Positions 1-5,659 are shown, counted from the first letter of the stretch. The stretch: 7,708 nt of DNA from Nanobdellota archaeon (GCA_018894775.1 JAHIPG010000201.1:1-7708), one strand, 5' to 3'. Program-made: numbers and translations. Notes: a model not told the origin generated them from the letters alone.

Positions 1-2
1 AA

Positions 3-428
3 GAACAAACAGAAAGGCACTTTGAAGAAATCTGGAAGGCTTTTAAGCTAATTACCCAGACTATAAGGGAAAAACCTAAACCAAGAAAAAAACTCAGTGA
101 AGAAGAGAAAAAACAGAGAGCAAGAGATTACAGAAAGAAAAACAAGGCAAGAATCCTGCTGCTAAAGAAAAGATACAGACTCAAGAACAGAAACAAAATA
201 AACTTAAGAGAAAGACAGAGAAGAGTAAGGATAAGAGCACACCTAAGAAAAGCAAGCAGGAAGCTATGGCATGAAAAGAAACACATATACAACAAAAACA
301 GAAGAGAAAAGAAACAACTCAAAAAGGCATTAGCACTAATGGGACTCAAAAACAACGACTACAGCCCTTGTAAGGGCAAATCACAAAGCCAAATGGCAGA
401 TTTCTACTTCTCCAACTACTGTCCATAA
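3..428 (+). CDS. Hypothetical very basic protein, C-terminal part (partial, 5' end outside window)
   Basis: An open frame enters from the left edge and runs 141 codons to TAA at 426-428. Stop-free reading over this length in such A-rich DNA favours real coding. I do not recognise the family. The visible product starts with a short mixed-charge segment (EQTERHFEEIWKAFKLI), then a Lys/Arg-rich, probably helical or coiled-coil stretch of about 90 residues with degenerate repeats of the type YRKKNKxRIxLxKRYR. It ends in a less charged tail containing two Cys (SPCKG and NYCP). The charge suggests nucleic-acid binding; similar K/R-rich repeat proteins occur in viruses and mobile elements, but that is inference only. 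It converges on the membrane protein gene to its right, with 25 bases between the stop codons. No T-run follows its stop, so no clear terminator of its own is seen. Confidence 0.6.
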   Translation, partial: EQTERHFEEIWKAFKLITQTIREKPKPRKKLSEEEKKQRARDYRKKNKARILLLKKRYRLKNRNKINLRERQRRVRIRAHLRKASRKLWHEKKHIYNKNRREKKQLKKALALMGLKNNDYSPCKGKSQSQMADFYFSNYCP

Positions 429-436
429 TTAATAAG

Positions 437-443
437 AAAAAAA
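437..443 (-). terminator. Oligo-U terminator of the leftward membrane-protein transcript
   Basis: Seven consecutive A on the + strand give U7 on the minus-strand transcript, 10 bases after the TAA of the membrane-protein gene. Archaeal RNA polymerase terminates at such U-tracts without needing a hairpin, and none is obvious here. Confidence 0.5.
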
Positions 444-453
444 GATAAAAGAA

Positions 454-1896
454 TTATTCTTCCTTCTTCTCTTTAGAACCTGAAAAAAAGACAACCTTGT
501 TGGACTTAACATCAATAATCTTCCTTTCTTTAGTCCTATACCTTATCAAGGCGGCAGGCAAGACAATCCTACCAAGAATATGGATACCAGGCTTCACCTT
601 ATAGGAAATAATCCTTTCCTCCTTAGGCTCAAGCTCATCAATATTCCAAATAATCCTGGACATCTTCTCACCCTTCTGAATCTTAACAGGTTTGATGGTT
701 CCAAATTCTTTCTCAACCTTCAACAAATTAGGAAGGATATCAACAACCTTAACATCCCTAATAGGCCGAGGAGTCCTATTAACGATATGGATAAGAATCT
801 TAATCTCAGACACTACGCCCTTCTCATTTCTCAAACTAAAGATCTCCTTCTTGATCAACACACCACGCCTGATATAATAAATCAAAGCAATAGCTGCGAT
901 GAAAATAACAACAAGACTGAAGAACAGAATCCTATAATCGGTAGTTATCCTAAGAACATACTGGCTGTCCGGCTGCAGTGTAAAGTACCACTCAACCTTT
1001 CCGGAACTTATCTTCTGAGGCTCATAGTTATAAGACGTTGACAGTTTCTGAAGCCAGCTGATAGGGAAAGCATAATATTCCTCAACAGCTACATTACCCT
1101 TGTTAGATTTTGTTACGGTAACAGTCCTTGTCAAAAAACCAGCTGAAGTCTCTACTTTGCTAAGAACATCCGGGTTAGAAGCAACATTAAAAGTTGTGAT
1201 AAGCTTACCTCTAAGAGTCTTACCCTTATATGCTCTGATGCCAAGCTCGTAAGTTCCAGGCTTAGCAGTAGGGTCTGGAGTAAACTTCAATGTCTTTGTA
1301 ATCTCATAAGGTGTCGGGTAAAGCTTCTCAGAATACTGCTTGCTAAAAAGCTCAGAATCAATATAAAGCTCAATAGGATCAACCATCATATTAGCCTGAT
1401 TTCGGAAAGTAACTGTAAAGACAACTTCTTTTCCAGGGATTATCTCATCAGGCATATCAGAAGTTACCTTAATAAGCTCCTCAGGAGAACTGACATCAAC
1501 AGAGACAGGATACTTGACCTTAAGCTCAGGATCAGTACCAGACTTGATATTAAAATTCAAAGTGTATCTTCTGTCCGGCTCTATACCATCCTTGATATAG
1601 ATGTCAAAAGGAAATGTTAACTTCTGACCAGAAGGAATATCAACCTGGGATCTTATTGGCGGAATGACATCCTTGAAAGCGGAAAAAGGAAGCAAAGGAT
1701 ACATCTCCAAAGCATTCGGCTCAATCTTAAAATAATCATCAGTTGCCTTGTTATTCTTGATCATAATGTTAACCTGTGCTCTCTCACCAGGATAGACATC
1801 CTCTGTAAGCAACTCGTGCGACACTTCAATATCTGCTGCACTCACAGCAAACATGCTAATTAAAAGTATTATAATTGGTAGAATAATTTTTTTCAA
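454..1896 (-). CDS. Secreted/membrane-anchored protein with extracellular beta-sandwich-like domains and a cytosolic beta domain
   Basis: 480 residues. Residues 1-20 form a signal peptide (MKK, hydrophobic core, AVSA-AD cleavage-like end). Residues about 22-315 are Thr/Val/Pro-rich with alternating hydrophobics (PGERAQVNIMIKNN, PGKEVVFTVTFRNQ, KPGTYELGIRAY), as in the NEW3/CARDB/COG1361-like Ig-fold domains of archaeal envelope proteins. One transmembrane helix spans about 323-342 and is followed by RR, which by the positive-inside rule puts the tail in the cytosol. Residues about 345-468 form another beta-type domain (IHIVNRTPRPIRDVKVVDILP) reminiscent of DUF11 repeats, then a KEKKEE end. 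The start is TTG (1894-1896), read as Met: a GAGGTG Shine-Dalgarno lies 7 bases upstream and the signal peptide begins there. It lies 56 bases after tsaC on the same strand. Substrate or partner unknown; an envelope structural or adhesion role is inference. Confidence 0.8.
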   Translation of the reverse strand: MKKIILPIIILLISMFAVSAADIEVSHELLTEDVYPGERAQVNIMIKNNKATDDYFKIEPNALEMYPLLPFSAFKDVIPPIRSQVDIPSGQKLTFPFDIYIKDGIEPDRRYTLNFNIKSGTDPELKVKYPVSVDVSSPEELIKVTSDMPDEIIPGKEVVFTVTFRNQANMMVDPIELYIDSELFSKQYSEKLYPTPYEITKTLKFTPDPTAKPGTYELGIRAYKGKTLRGKLITTFNVASNPDVLSKVETSAGFLTRTVTVTKSNKGNVAVEEYYAFPISWLQKLSTSYNYEPQKISSGKVEWYFTLQPDSQYVLRITTDYRILFFSLVVIFIAAIALIYYIRRGVLIKKEIFSLRNEKGVVSEIKILIHIVNRTPRPIRDVKVVDILPNLLKVEKEFGTIKPVKIQKGEKMSRIIWNIDELEPKEERIISYKVKPGIHILGRIVLPAALIRYRTKERKIIDVKSNKVVFFSGSKEKKEE

Positions 1897-1903
1897 ACCG
1901 TTT

Positions 1904-1909
1904 CACCTC
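1904..1909 (-). promoter_or_regulatory. Shine-Dalgarno GAGGTG before a TTG start
   Basis: The minus strand reads AGAGGTGAAACGGTTTGAAA: GAGGTG, a 7-base spacer, then TTG. No ATG or GTG with a comparable site exists near the signal peptide, so this motif decides the start. Confidence 0.75.
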
Positions 1910-1931
1910 TTTTGAAGATTAACATTTTATA

Positions 1932-1940
1932 TTATATAAA
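1932..1940 (-). promoter_or_regulatory. TATA box of the membrane-protein gene
   Basis: The minus strand reads TTTATATAA, preceded by an A-rich BRE-like AAAGAAATA that overlaps the end of tsaC. The expected start point about 26 bases downstream is near 1910, just ahead of the Shine-Dalgarno, giving a leader of about 14 nt. Read-through from tsaC is also possible, since no U-tract follows the tsaC stop on this strand. Confidence 0.55.
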
Positions 1941-1952
1941 TATTTCTTTTTT

Positions 1953-2516
1953 TTAACGAGTGATAAGCCTGGCAATATTACCAGTAAGATCCACAATCGT
2001 CGAAGGTTTCCTGTCAAGTTCTCCAGCATCAATGATTATATCAACATGCTTTGAAATCTTTCTAGGTATCTTGCTTACCTTGGTTATTGGTGGTTTTCCT
2101 GAGATATTAACACTTGTGGTAATGAAAGGTGTCTTTGATTTCTGGATTAGCTTAATAAAAGGATGGTCAGGAATCCTAATAGCTAAAATATTCACATTAT
2201 CTGTTACATAATTAGAAACTAAACGATCTTTTTTAGCCCTTAAGATAAAAGTAAAAGGGCCAGGAAGCTTGGATATGTAAGCCTTGTTCACATCAAAGTT
2301 TCTTTGAACCCATTGTTTAGAATGAGGTATTATACTGAAAGGTTTTTCCATGCTTCTCTGCTTTATCATACGGAGCTTGAGAACAGAGTTGGTATTCAGA
2401 GCATCACAGCCGATACCATAGATAGTATCTGTTGGATAGATTATTATTTTTCCTTGTTTTATTGCAGTAAGAATCGTTTTTTCCTTGACTTTCTCTAATT
2501 TTATTGTTTTAGGCAT
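1953..2516 (-). CDS. tsaC: L-threonylcarbamoyladenylate synthase, short TsaC/YrdC type
   Basis: 187 residues forming one YrdC-like domain. The family makes threonylcarbamoyl-AMP from threonine, bicarbonate and ATP. The KEOPS/Kae1 complex then transfers the threonylcarbamoyl group to A37 of ANN-decoding tRNAs (t6A). Visible signatures: YPTDTIYGIGCDA at 27-39 (substrate-binding strand and loop), IKQR at 51-54 with KPFSII at 58-63, LPGPFTFIL at 84-92, IRIPDHP at 113-119, TTSVNISGKP at 133-142 and STIVDLTG at 172-179. The C-terminal Sua5 domain of roughly 350-residue homologs is absent, so this is the single-domain form. The ATG at 2516 is the only reasonable start. No Shine-Dalgarno precedes it and a TATA box sits about 30 bases upstream, so the mRNA is probably leaderless or nearly so. 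It is the first gene of a leftward pair with the membrane protein; no functional link between them is evident. Confidence 0.93.
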   Translation of the reverse strand: MPKTIKLEKVKEKTILTAIKQGKIIIYPTDTIYGIGCDALNTNSVLKLRMIKQRSMEKPFSIIPHSKQWVQRNFDVNKAYISKLPGPFTFILRAKKDRLVSNYVTDNVNILAIRIPDHPFIKLIQKSKTPFITTSVNISGKPPITKVSKIPRKISKHVDIIIDAGELDRKPSTIVDLTGNIARLITR

Positions 2517-2540
2517 GTAATTAAGGTATAAATCAACTGG

Positions 2541-2553
2541 TCTTTTTATAATT
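2541..2553 (-). promoter_or_regulatory. TATA box for tsaC, near-leaderless start
   Basis: The minus strand reads AATTATAAAAAGA, preceded by a purine-rich AGGAAA. The TATA centre near 2547 puts the start point at about 2520, only a few bases before the ATG at 2516. This fits the missing Shine-Dalgarno. Confidence 0.5.
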
Positions 2554-2594
2554 TTCCTAAGAAATTAGTTCACCACTATAGAGTAACATGAGTA

Positions 2595-2610
2595 CCGAAA
2601 CCTTTATATA
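2595..2610 (+). promoter_or_regulatory. Strong archaeal BRE/TATA promoter not attached to any protein gene
   Basis: CGAAA at 2596-2600 followed by CCTTTATATA is close to the consensus BRE plus TATA seen at strong archaeal promoters, including those of stable RNAs. The start point is expected near 2632, but tnpB begins about 250 bases further and has its own TATA box. It resembles the promoter at 7422-7435 (CGAAAG-TTTAAATAC). On the opposite strand the same AT core reads TATATAAAGG, so weak leftward use cannot be excluded. Confidence 0.6.
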
Positions 2611-2631
2611 CCACTCCAATATACCTTTCAT

Positions 2632-2730
2632 TTATCACCTCTTTTTTCCCCAGGGAGGAGCTTCGGCGACTCCCCAGGGTTTTATCAGCATAAGACGCAA
2701 GTCTAAAAAGAATTCATTCTTTAACTTTTT
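2632..2730 (+). ncRNA. Candidate structured small RNA with three hairpins
   Basis: Downstream of the promoter at 2595-2610 I can fold three consecutive hairpins. H1 (2649-2679) has CCC/GGG, a small internal loop, GGGAG/CTCCC, two opposed GA dinucleotides (possible tandem sheared G-A pairs) and GC-UUCG-GC, the very stable C(UUCG)G tetraloop. H2 (2693-2704) is AGAC-GCAA-GUCT with a GNRA loop. H3 (2707-2722) is AAAGAA-TTCA-TTCTTT. A T5 run at 2726-2730 could end the transcript, with further T-runs at 2755-2759 and 2793-2799. No ORF of note lies in it. The GC-rich H1 stands out in AT-rich surroundings. It is not a tRNA, and I see no C/D boxes or SRP/RNase P signatures. It may belong to the left part of the TnpB element or be a host RNA; H1 could also be a DNA palindrome of the element end. 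Confidence 0.4.
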
Positions 2731-2781
2731 CTCTAATAAGACTCCTTTCTAAAATTTTTGATTTAAGTTGGGAATGAATTA

Positions 2782-2845
2782 GGATTCCGGAATTTTTTTC
2801 TTGTCGTCGGAAATCCGTTGAGTACACGACATGCGACATGTGTGT
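2782..2845 (+). repeat. Cluster of inverted repeats upstream of tnpB
   Basis: GGATTCCG (2782-2789) pairs with CGGAAATCC (2808-2816) except for one bulged A. TGTCGT (2802-2807) pairs with ACGACA (2826-2831). ACAC-g-ACATG (2824-2833) pairs with CATGTGTGT (2837-2845) around a CGA loop, giving 9 bp with one bulged G. The heptamer CGACATG is also directly repeated at 2827-2833 and 2834-2840. These pairings are mutually exclusive in part. A bulged palindrome next to tnpB is what TnpA recognises at IS200/IS605 ends, so this is a candidate left-end structure, but its sequence does not match the right-end palindrome. The stretch ends 9 bases before the tnpB TATA box. Confidence 0.45.
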
Positions 2846-2854
2846 GGGTAGGCA

Positions 2855-2862
2855 TTTATAAA
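2855..2862 (+). promoter_or_regulatory. TATA box of tnpB, leaderless start
   Basis: TTTATAAA centred near 2858 lies about 27 bases before the ATG at 2886. No Shine-Dalgarno is present (the spacer is AT-only just before the start), so a leaderless mRNA is expected. Confidence 0.6.
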
Positions 2863-2885
2863 GGTAAACCAATTTTTTATTTTTA

Positions 2886-4088
2886 ATGATGGAAAAAGTA
2901 GTGATTACTCATAAATTTAGGTTGTACCCGAGTAAACAGCAGGAAGCTAAGCTTATGGAAACTTTAGAGTTGTGTCGGCAAACTTATAATATTTTACTTA
3001 ATGAATTAAACAGTCAGAAAGTTATTGATAAATCTCAAATACAGGGTATTATTCCAAATATGAAAATCTGTGACTCTTCTTTTAAGAAGTTATACTCCAA
3101 GACAATGCAATATGAATGTTACAGATTGTTCTCGAATCTTAGCTCCTTAGCAAAATCAAAGAATAAAAGGAAAGTTGGCAGATTAAGATTCAAAGGGAAA
3201 GGCTGGTTCAAAACATTTACTTACAACCAGTCAGGATTCAAACTAATAGTAACAGGTAAAAGATACCAAACATTGCACTTATCAAAGATTGGAAGTATCC
3301 CTATAAGATGCCATAGGAAAATCAAAGGAAAAATAAAACAAATCACAATCAAAAAAGAAGCATCAGGTAAATGGCACGCTTCAATAATAGAAGAAACCAA
3401 GAAAATAATCAAGAAACAACAGATAAGAAAGGCTGTAGGGATAGACTTAGGACTAACTGACATAATTTATGACAGTGAAGGCAATAAAATTACTAACCCA
3501 AGACACCTAAAAAAGCATTGTGAAAAACTATCTTCACTACAAAGAAAAGTAAGTAGAAAGAAAAAAGGTAGCCGCAATAGAAAAAGAATGAGAATAAAAC
3601 TAACAAGACAATATGAAAAACTAGTAAACACAAGAAATGATTTCTTACACAAGACATCAAAATATTATGTAGATAATTATGATGCTATCGGAATAGAAGA
3701 TATGACAATAACTAGCATGGTTAATGGTCATTTAGCTAAACATATACTTGATGCTAGTTGGGGTAAATTCAGACAAATGATAGCTTACAAGGCTGAAAGA
3801 GCCGGTAAACTATACATACCTGTAAACCACAAAGGAACAACACAAAGATGCAGCCAATGTGGAGAAGAAATAGCAAAAGACTTATCAGAAAGAGTGCATA
3901 AATGCCATTTCTGTGGTTTCAAAGCCCCAAGAGATTACAACTCAGCATTAGAAATAAAGAAACTTACACTCAAAAGAATATTTGAGATAGGGCAGGAACT
4001 GTCCGAATCAACGCTTGTGGAAATGGAAGCTCTACCAACACAGTTGGCAACTACCGTCAATGAAACAAGAAGCTACTCCCTCAACTAA
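2886..4088 (+). CDS. tnpB: TnpB, RNA-guided DNA endonuclease of the IS200/IS605 family (OrfB)
   Basis: 400 residues, a full-length TnpB. Residues 5-40 (VVITHKFRLYPSKQQEAKL) are the usual N-terminal part. The RuvC-like catalytic residues are all present: D187 in GIDLGLTD, E271 in IGIEDM and D350 in PRDYNSA. A four-Cys zinc ribbon CxxC-CxxC (C322, C325, C340, C343) lies between the last two. The C-terminal tail (GQELSESTLVEMEALPTQ) is the segment whose DNA normally overlaps the omegaRNA. Family members use that RNA to cut DNA next to a short target-adjacent motif, which favours retention of the element after excision. No frameshift or stop is seen, so it may be active. ATG at 2886 is directly followed by ATG at 2889; either could be used. 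There is no tnpA beside it and no CRISPR array, so Cas12 is unlikely. Codon use resembles the neighbours. Confidence 0.93.
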   Translation: MMEKVVITHKFRLYPSKQQEAKLMETLELCRQTYNILLNELNSQKVIDKSQIQGIIPNMKICDSSFKKLYSKTMQYECYRLFSNLSSLAKSKNKRKVGRLRFKGKGWFKTFTYNQSGFKLIVTGKRYQTLHLSKIGSIPIRCHRKIKGKIKQITIKKEASGKWHASIIEETKKIIKKQQIRKAVGIDLGLTDIIYDSEGNKITNPRHLKKHCEKLSSLQRKVSRKKKGSRNRKRMRIKLTRQYEKLVNTRNDFLHKTSKYYVDNYDAIGIEDMTITSMVNGHLAKHILDASWGKFRQMIAYKAERAGKLYIPVNHKGTTQRCSQCGEEIAKDLSERVHKCHFCGFKAPRDYNSALEIKKLTLKRIFEIGQELSESTLVEMEALPTQLATTVNETRSYSLN

Positions 4089-4130
4089 TAGTTAGGCAGT
4101 AGTAGTTCACGCCATCAATTCTAAATTACT
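3970..4130 (+). ncRNA. Predicted omegaRNA (reRNA) of TnpB with guide (5' end approximate)
   Basis: In IS200/IS605 elements the guide RNA comes from the 3' end of tnpB and the element's right end, and the guide is the flanking host DNA. Here that region contains CCAAC-ACA-GTTGG (4035-4047), an alternative AGTTG-G-CAACT (4042-4052) and the long terminal stem-loop at 4073-4102. If the right tip is 4110, the guide starts with GCCATCAATTCTAAATTACT (4111-4130). That is the antisense of the sppA 3' end, so the RNA would direct cutting of the element-free allele next to TTCAC. The 5' end is a guess from the typical scaffold length. Confidence 0.5.
4073..4102 (+). repeat. Imperfect palindrome at the right end of the TnpB element
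   Basis: CTACT-c-CCT-c-AACTA, then a single A, then TAGTT-AGG-c-AGTAG: 13 complementary positions with a C-C mismatch and one bulged C (the innermost pairs must open to form a loop). It spans the tnpB stop codon and sits between the convergent tnpB and sppA ends. It may serve as the right-end recognition hairpin of the element, as the last omegaRNA stem, or both. Confidence 0.6.
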
Positions 4131-5072
4131 AGAAACAGTTGCCTGACTACCAATCTCAGCACCAATACCACGACCCATATAATAAAAAGCACTAGCAGAA
4201 AGCTTAGAAAAAGCATCAAAAATCGTTTTTTTCTTCTCGAACTTAACAATCTTAGCATCCTCAATACCAGCAAGCTCCTTTGTAACATTAATCGCTAAAT
4301 CCTTACCACCAAGATAATCAACAAGACCATAATTATAAGCTTCCTGACCAAGATAAAACATTCCGGTAGATATACCCATAACATAATCCTTATCAAGACC
4401 ACGATTCTCAGCAACAGCATTGACAAAATGAGCCTGAATCATAGCAAGCTTACCCTGCAAAATATTCCTTTCCTCAACTTTTAATTCCCTAAAAGGACTG
4501 CCAACATCCTTATACTTACCAGCAATAAGCTGCTCATAACCAATACCATACTCATCCATCAAACCAGTATACTCCAGATAAGAACTTGTAACACCAATAC
4601 TACCTGTAATGCTCATAGAATCAGCAACAATCTTATTTGATGCAGATGCTATCCAATAACCACCAGAAGCACCTACTTCCCTTATCCAAGCAACAACAGG
4701 CTTCTTAGACTTAAGCACCTTAACAGCATCAGCAATCTCCTTTGATGCAACAACAGTACCACCCGGACTATTGATCTCCAAAATAACTCCCTTTATATTA
4801 TCATCCTTGCCAGCCTGATTAATATACTCAACAATCTGCGCAGAATTTGAAGTTTCAGCACCGAAAGGCAAACTAGAACTACCATCACCGGTAATAACAC
4901 CATAGATAGGAATCAAAACAATCTTACCATCACCAAGAACAGGAGCAGCGCTGCCACTCATAACATAAGAGATAGCAAAAGCAACAAGCCAAAGACCAAG
5001 AAGCACAGTAATAACAGTACCCCACTTGCTTTGCCTAACTTTCTCCATCCCTTTTTGCATATGCCTTCTCAT
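4107..5072 (-). CDS. sppA: Signal peptide peptidase SppA, membrane-anchored Ser-Lys protease
   Basis: 321 residues of the S49 family. The protein has a basic N-terminus and one membrane anchor at about 19-38 (VITVLLGLWLVAFAISYVM), which places the protease domain outside the membrane. The fold motifs are GVILEINSPGGTV at 95-107, the catalytic Ser in GASGGYWIAS (S136), SMSITGSIGV at 152-161 and the general-base Lys in GKYKDVGSP (K188). The Ser-Lys spacing of 52 equals that of Bacillus SppA (S147/K199), which supports a single-domain short SppA. The family degrades cleaved signal peptides in the membrane and can clip other membrane-protein ends. The ATG at 5072 overlaps the RDD-gene stop as ATGA, suggesting translational coupling; Met5 and Met9 are alternative starts. 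The TGA at 4107-4109 lies inside the proposed right-end TTCAC of the TnpB element, so the C-terminus is at the insertion border. Confidence 0.92.
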   Translation of the reverse strand: MRRHMQKGMEKVRQSKWGTVITVLLGLWLVAFAISYVMSGSAAPVLGDGKIVLIPIYGVITGDGSSSLPFGAETSNSAQIVEYINQAGKDDNIKGVILEINSPGGTVVASKEIADAVKVLKSKKPVVAWIREVGASGGYWIASASNKIVADSMSITGSIGVTSSYLEYTGLMDEYGIGYEQLIAGKYKDVGSPFRELKVEERNILQGKLAMIQAHFVNAVAENRGLDKDYVMGISTGMFYLGQEAYNYGLVDYLGGKDLAINVTKELAGIEDAKIVKFEKKKTIFDAFSKLSASAFYYMGRGIGAEIGSQATVSSNLELMA

Positions 5073-5563
5073 AGTGAATACTTTGCCTCAACAACAAAAG
5101 TCTTACTGATCTTCTCGAAATACCTTTGACGACCTCTAGTAAATATCATATACATAGCATCAAGTATCAAAGGAAAAGTTGAAACTTTCGTTACATTCCT
5201 CAGGAAAAACTGCCAAAAAGTAGGATCCTTATTCTGAGGCTTAACATAAATATGGAACAGTATTTTTCCTACACTCTGACCAATCTTATACTCCAAGATA
5301 GCCCAATATAGGATAGATAGTATAGCGATTACAGAAAATATGAATATAAGCTTAGGAAATATCGCCTGAAACTGTGCAGTGTTAGCAGAGAAATAAGCAA
5401 AAGATTCGAAAATACTTTTATCACTGATACCATTACTCAAAGCATCTAAAACCTTCTGGAAAGGCAGGACAATAACTAAATTTATCACAAATACATCTAT
5501 AATATAAGCGAATGCCCTCTTCCACAAAGAAGCAGGAAAAAACTTCACCTTCAATTTTACCAT
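5069..5563 (-). CDS. RDD-family integral membrane protein
   Basis: 164 residues. The N-terminal motif ASLWKRAFAYIIDVFVIN (11-28) carries the family's Arg and Asp (R16, D23) at the start of the first helix (about 17-36). A second helix lies near 70-90. The loop YKIGQSVGKILFHIYV (92-107) matches the usual GQTxGKxxxxIxV signature. A third hydrophobic stretch spans about 127-142, followed by RGRQRYFEKISKTFVV. These are the hallmarks of RDD proteins, a broad and mostly uncharacterised family with some members tied to ion exchange; I cannot assign a substrate. It is the first gene of a pair with sppA, overlapping it by 4 bases (ATGA), so a joint envelope role is plausible. The ATG at 5563 coincides with the start point predicted from the upstream TATA box, indicating a leaderless mRNA. 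Confidence 0.88.
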   Translation of the reverse strand: MVKLKVKFFPASLWKRAFAYIIDVFVINLVIVLPFQKVLDALSNGISDKSIFESFAYFSANTAQFQAIFPKLIFIFSVIAILSILYWAILEYKIGQSVGKILFHIYVKPQNKDPTFWQFFLRNVTKVSTFPLILDAMYMIFTRGRQRYFEKISKTFVVEAKYSL

Positions 5564-5584
5564 ACCAAGAAAAGAACATGAAAA

Positions 5585-5594
5585 GTATATAAAA
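5585..5594 (-). promoter_or_regulatory. TATA box of the RDD-sppA operon, leaderless
   Basis: The minus strand reads TTTTATATAC, centred near 5589. The start point about 26-27 bases on falls at 5562-5563, exactly the ATG. The divergent elp3 transcript starts within 100 bases, so the two promoters share one short region. Confidence 0.6.
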
Positions 5595-5628
5595 GTTTGT
5601 GTAGATTCTACAATGGTAAAACTAAAGG

Positions 5629-5638
5629 TTTAAAAATA
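5629..5638 (+). promoter_or_regulatory. TATA box of elp3, deciding the start at 5660
   Basis: TTTAAAAATA centred near 5633 is preceded by a purine-rich ACTAAAGG. The expected start point, about 27 bases downstream, is the ATG at 5660. This supports leaderless initiation there over the upstream in-frame TTG at 5597. Confidence 0.5.
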
Positions 5639-5659
5639 AAACAAAAGCAAAGAAAAACT

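Larger units (their letters stand above)
2574..4110 (+). mobile_element. IS200/IS605-type, tnpB-only insertion (boundaries tentative)
   Basis: The element carries tnpB but no Y1 transposase TnpA, like IS1341-type or palindrome-associated elements that are mobilised in trans. Proposed ends rest on TAGTTCAC at 2566-2573 and again at 4103-4110. In this family an insertion lies directly 3' of a short target-adjacent motif and often ends in a similar tetra- or pentanucleotide, without target duplication. A subterminal palindrome at 4073-4102, 8 bases from the proposed right tip, fits a right end. The left end is less certain: strong palindromes lie at 2648-2679 and 2824-2845, further from the tip than usual. 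With these ends the element is 1537 bp and holds an extra structured RNA candidate upstream of tnpB. Its insertion at TTCAC leaves the TGA of sppA (complement of TCA at 4107-4109) intact. Confidence 0.5.

Noticed and set aside
580..1041. Plus-strand open frame inside the membrane-protein gene
   Set aside because: It is opposite a well-supported signal-peptide/TM protein gene, has no ribosome site or promoter and no family resemblance; the same applies to the other open frames antisense to tsaC, tnpB and elp3.
2557..2631. A 24-codon minus-strand ORF (MKGILEWYIKVSV...) with GAGGTG 4 bases before its ATG, upstream of tsaC
   Set aside because: The spacing is short, it runs across the strong + promoter, it has no recognisable sequence, and tsaC has its own TATA box after it. 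Conservation data would be needed to call it a leader peptide.
2648..2679. K-turn in the GC-rich hairpin (opposed GA dinucleotides)
   Set aside because: The three-base bulge that defines a K-turn is missing; the GA pairs lie in a symmetric internal loop, so an L7Ae site cannot be claimed.
2886..4088. TnpB-like gene as a Cas12 effector
   Set aside because: The 400-residue length, canonical TnpB architecture, element-like ends and absence of any CRISPR array or cas1/cas2 in the window fit transposon TnpB.
5597..5659. Extension of elp3 to the in-frame TTG at 5597 (21 extra residues)
   Set aside because: No Shine-Dalgarno precedes it, the added peptide is Lys-rich and atypical for Elp3 N-termini, and a TATA box at 5629 sits at leaderless distance from the ATG at 5660.
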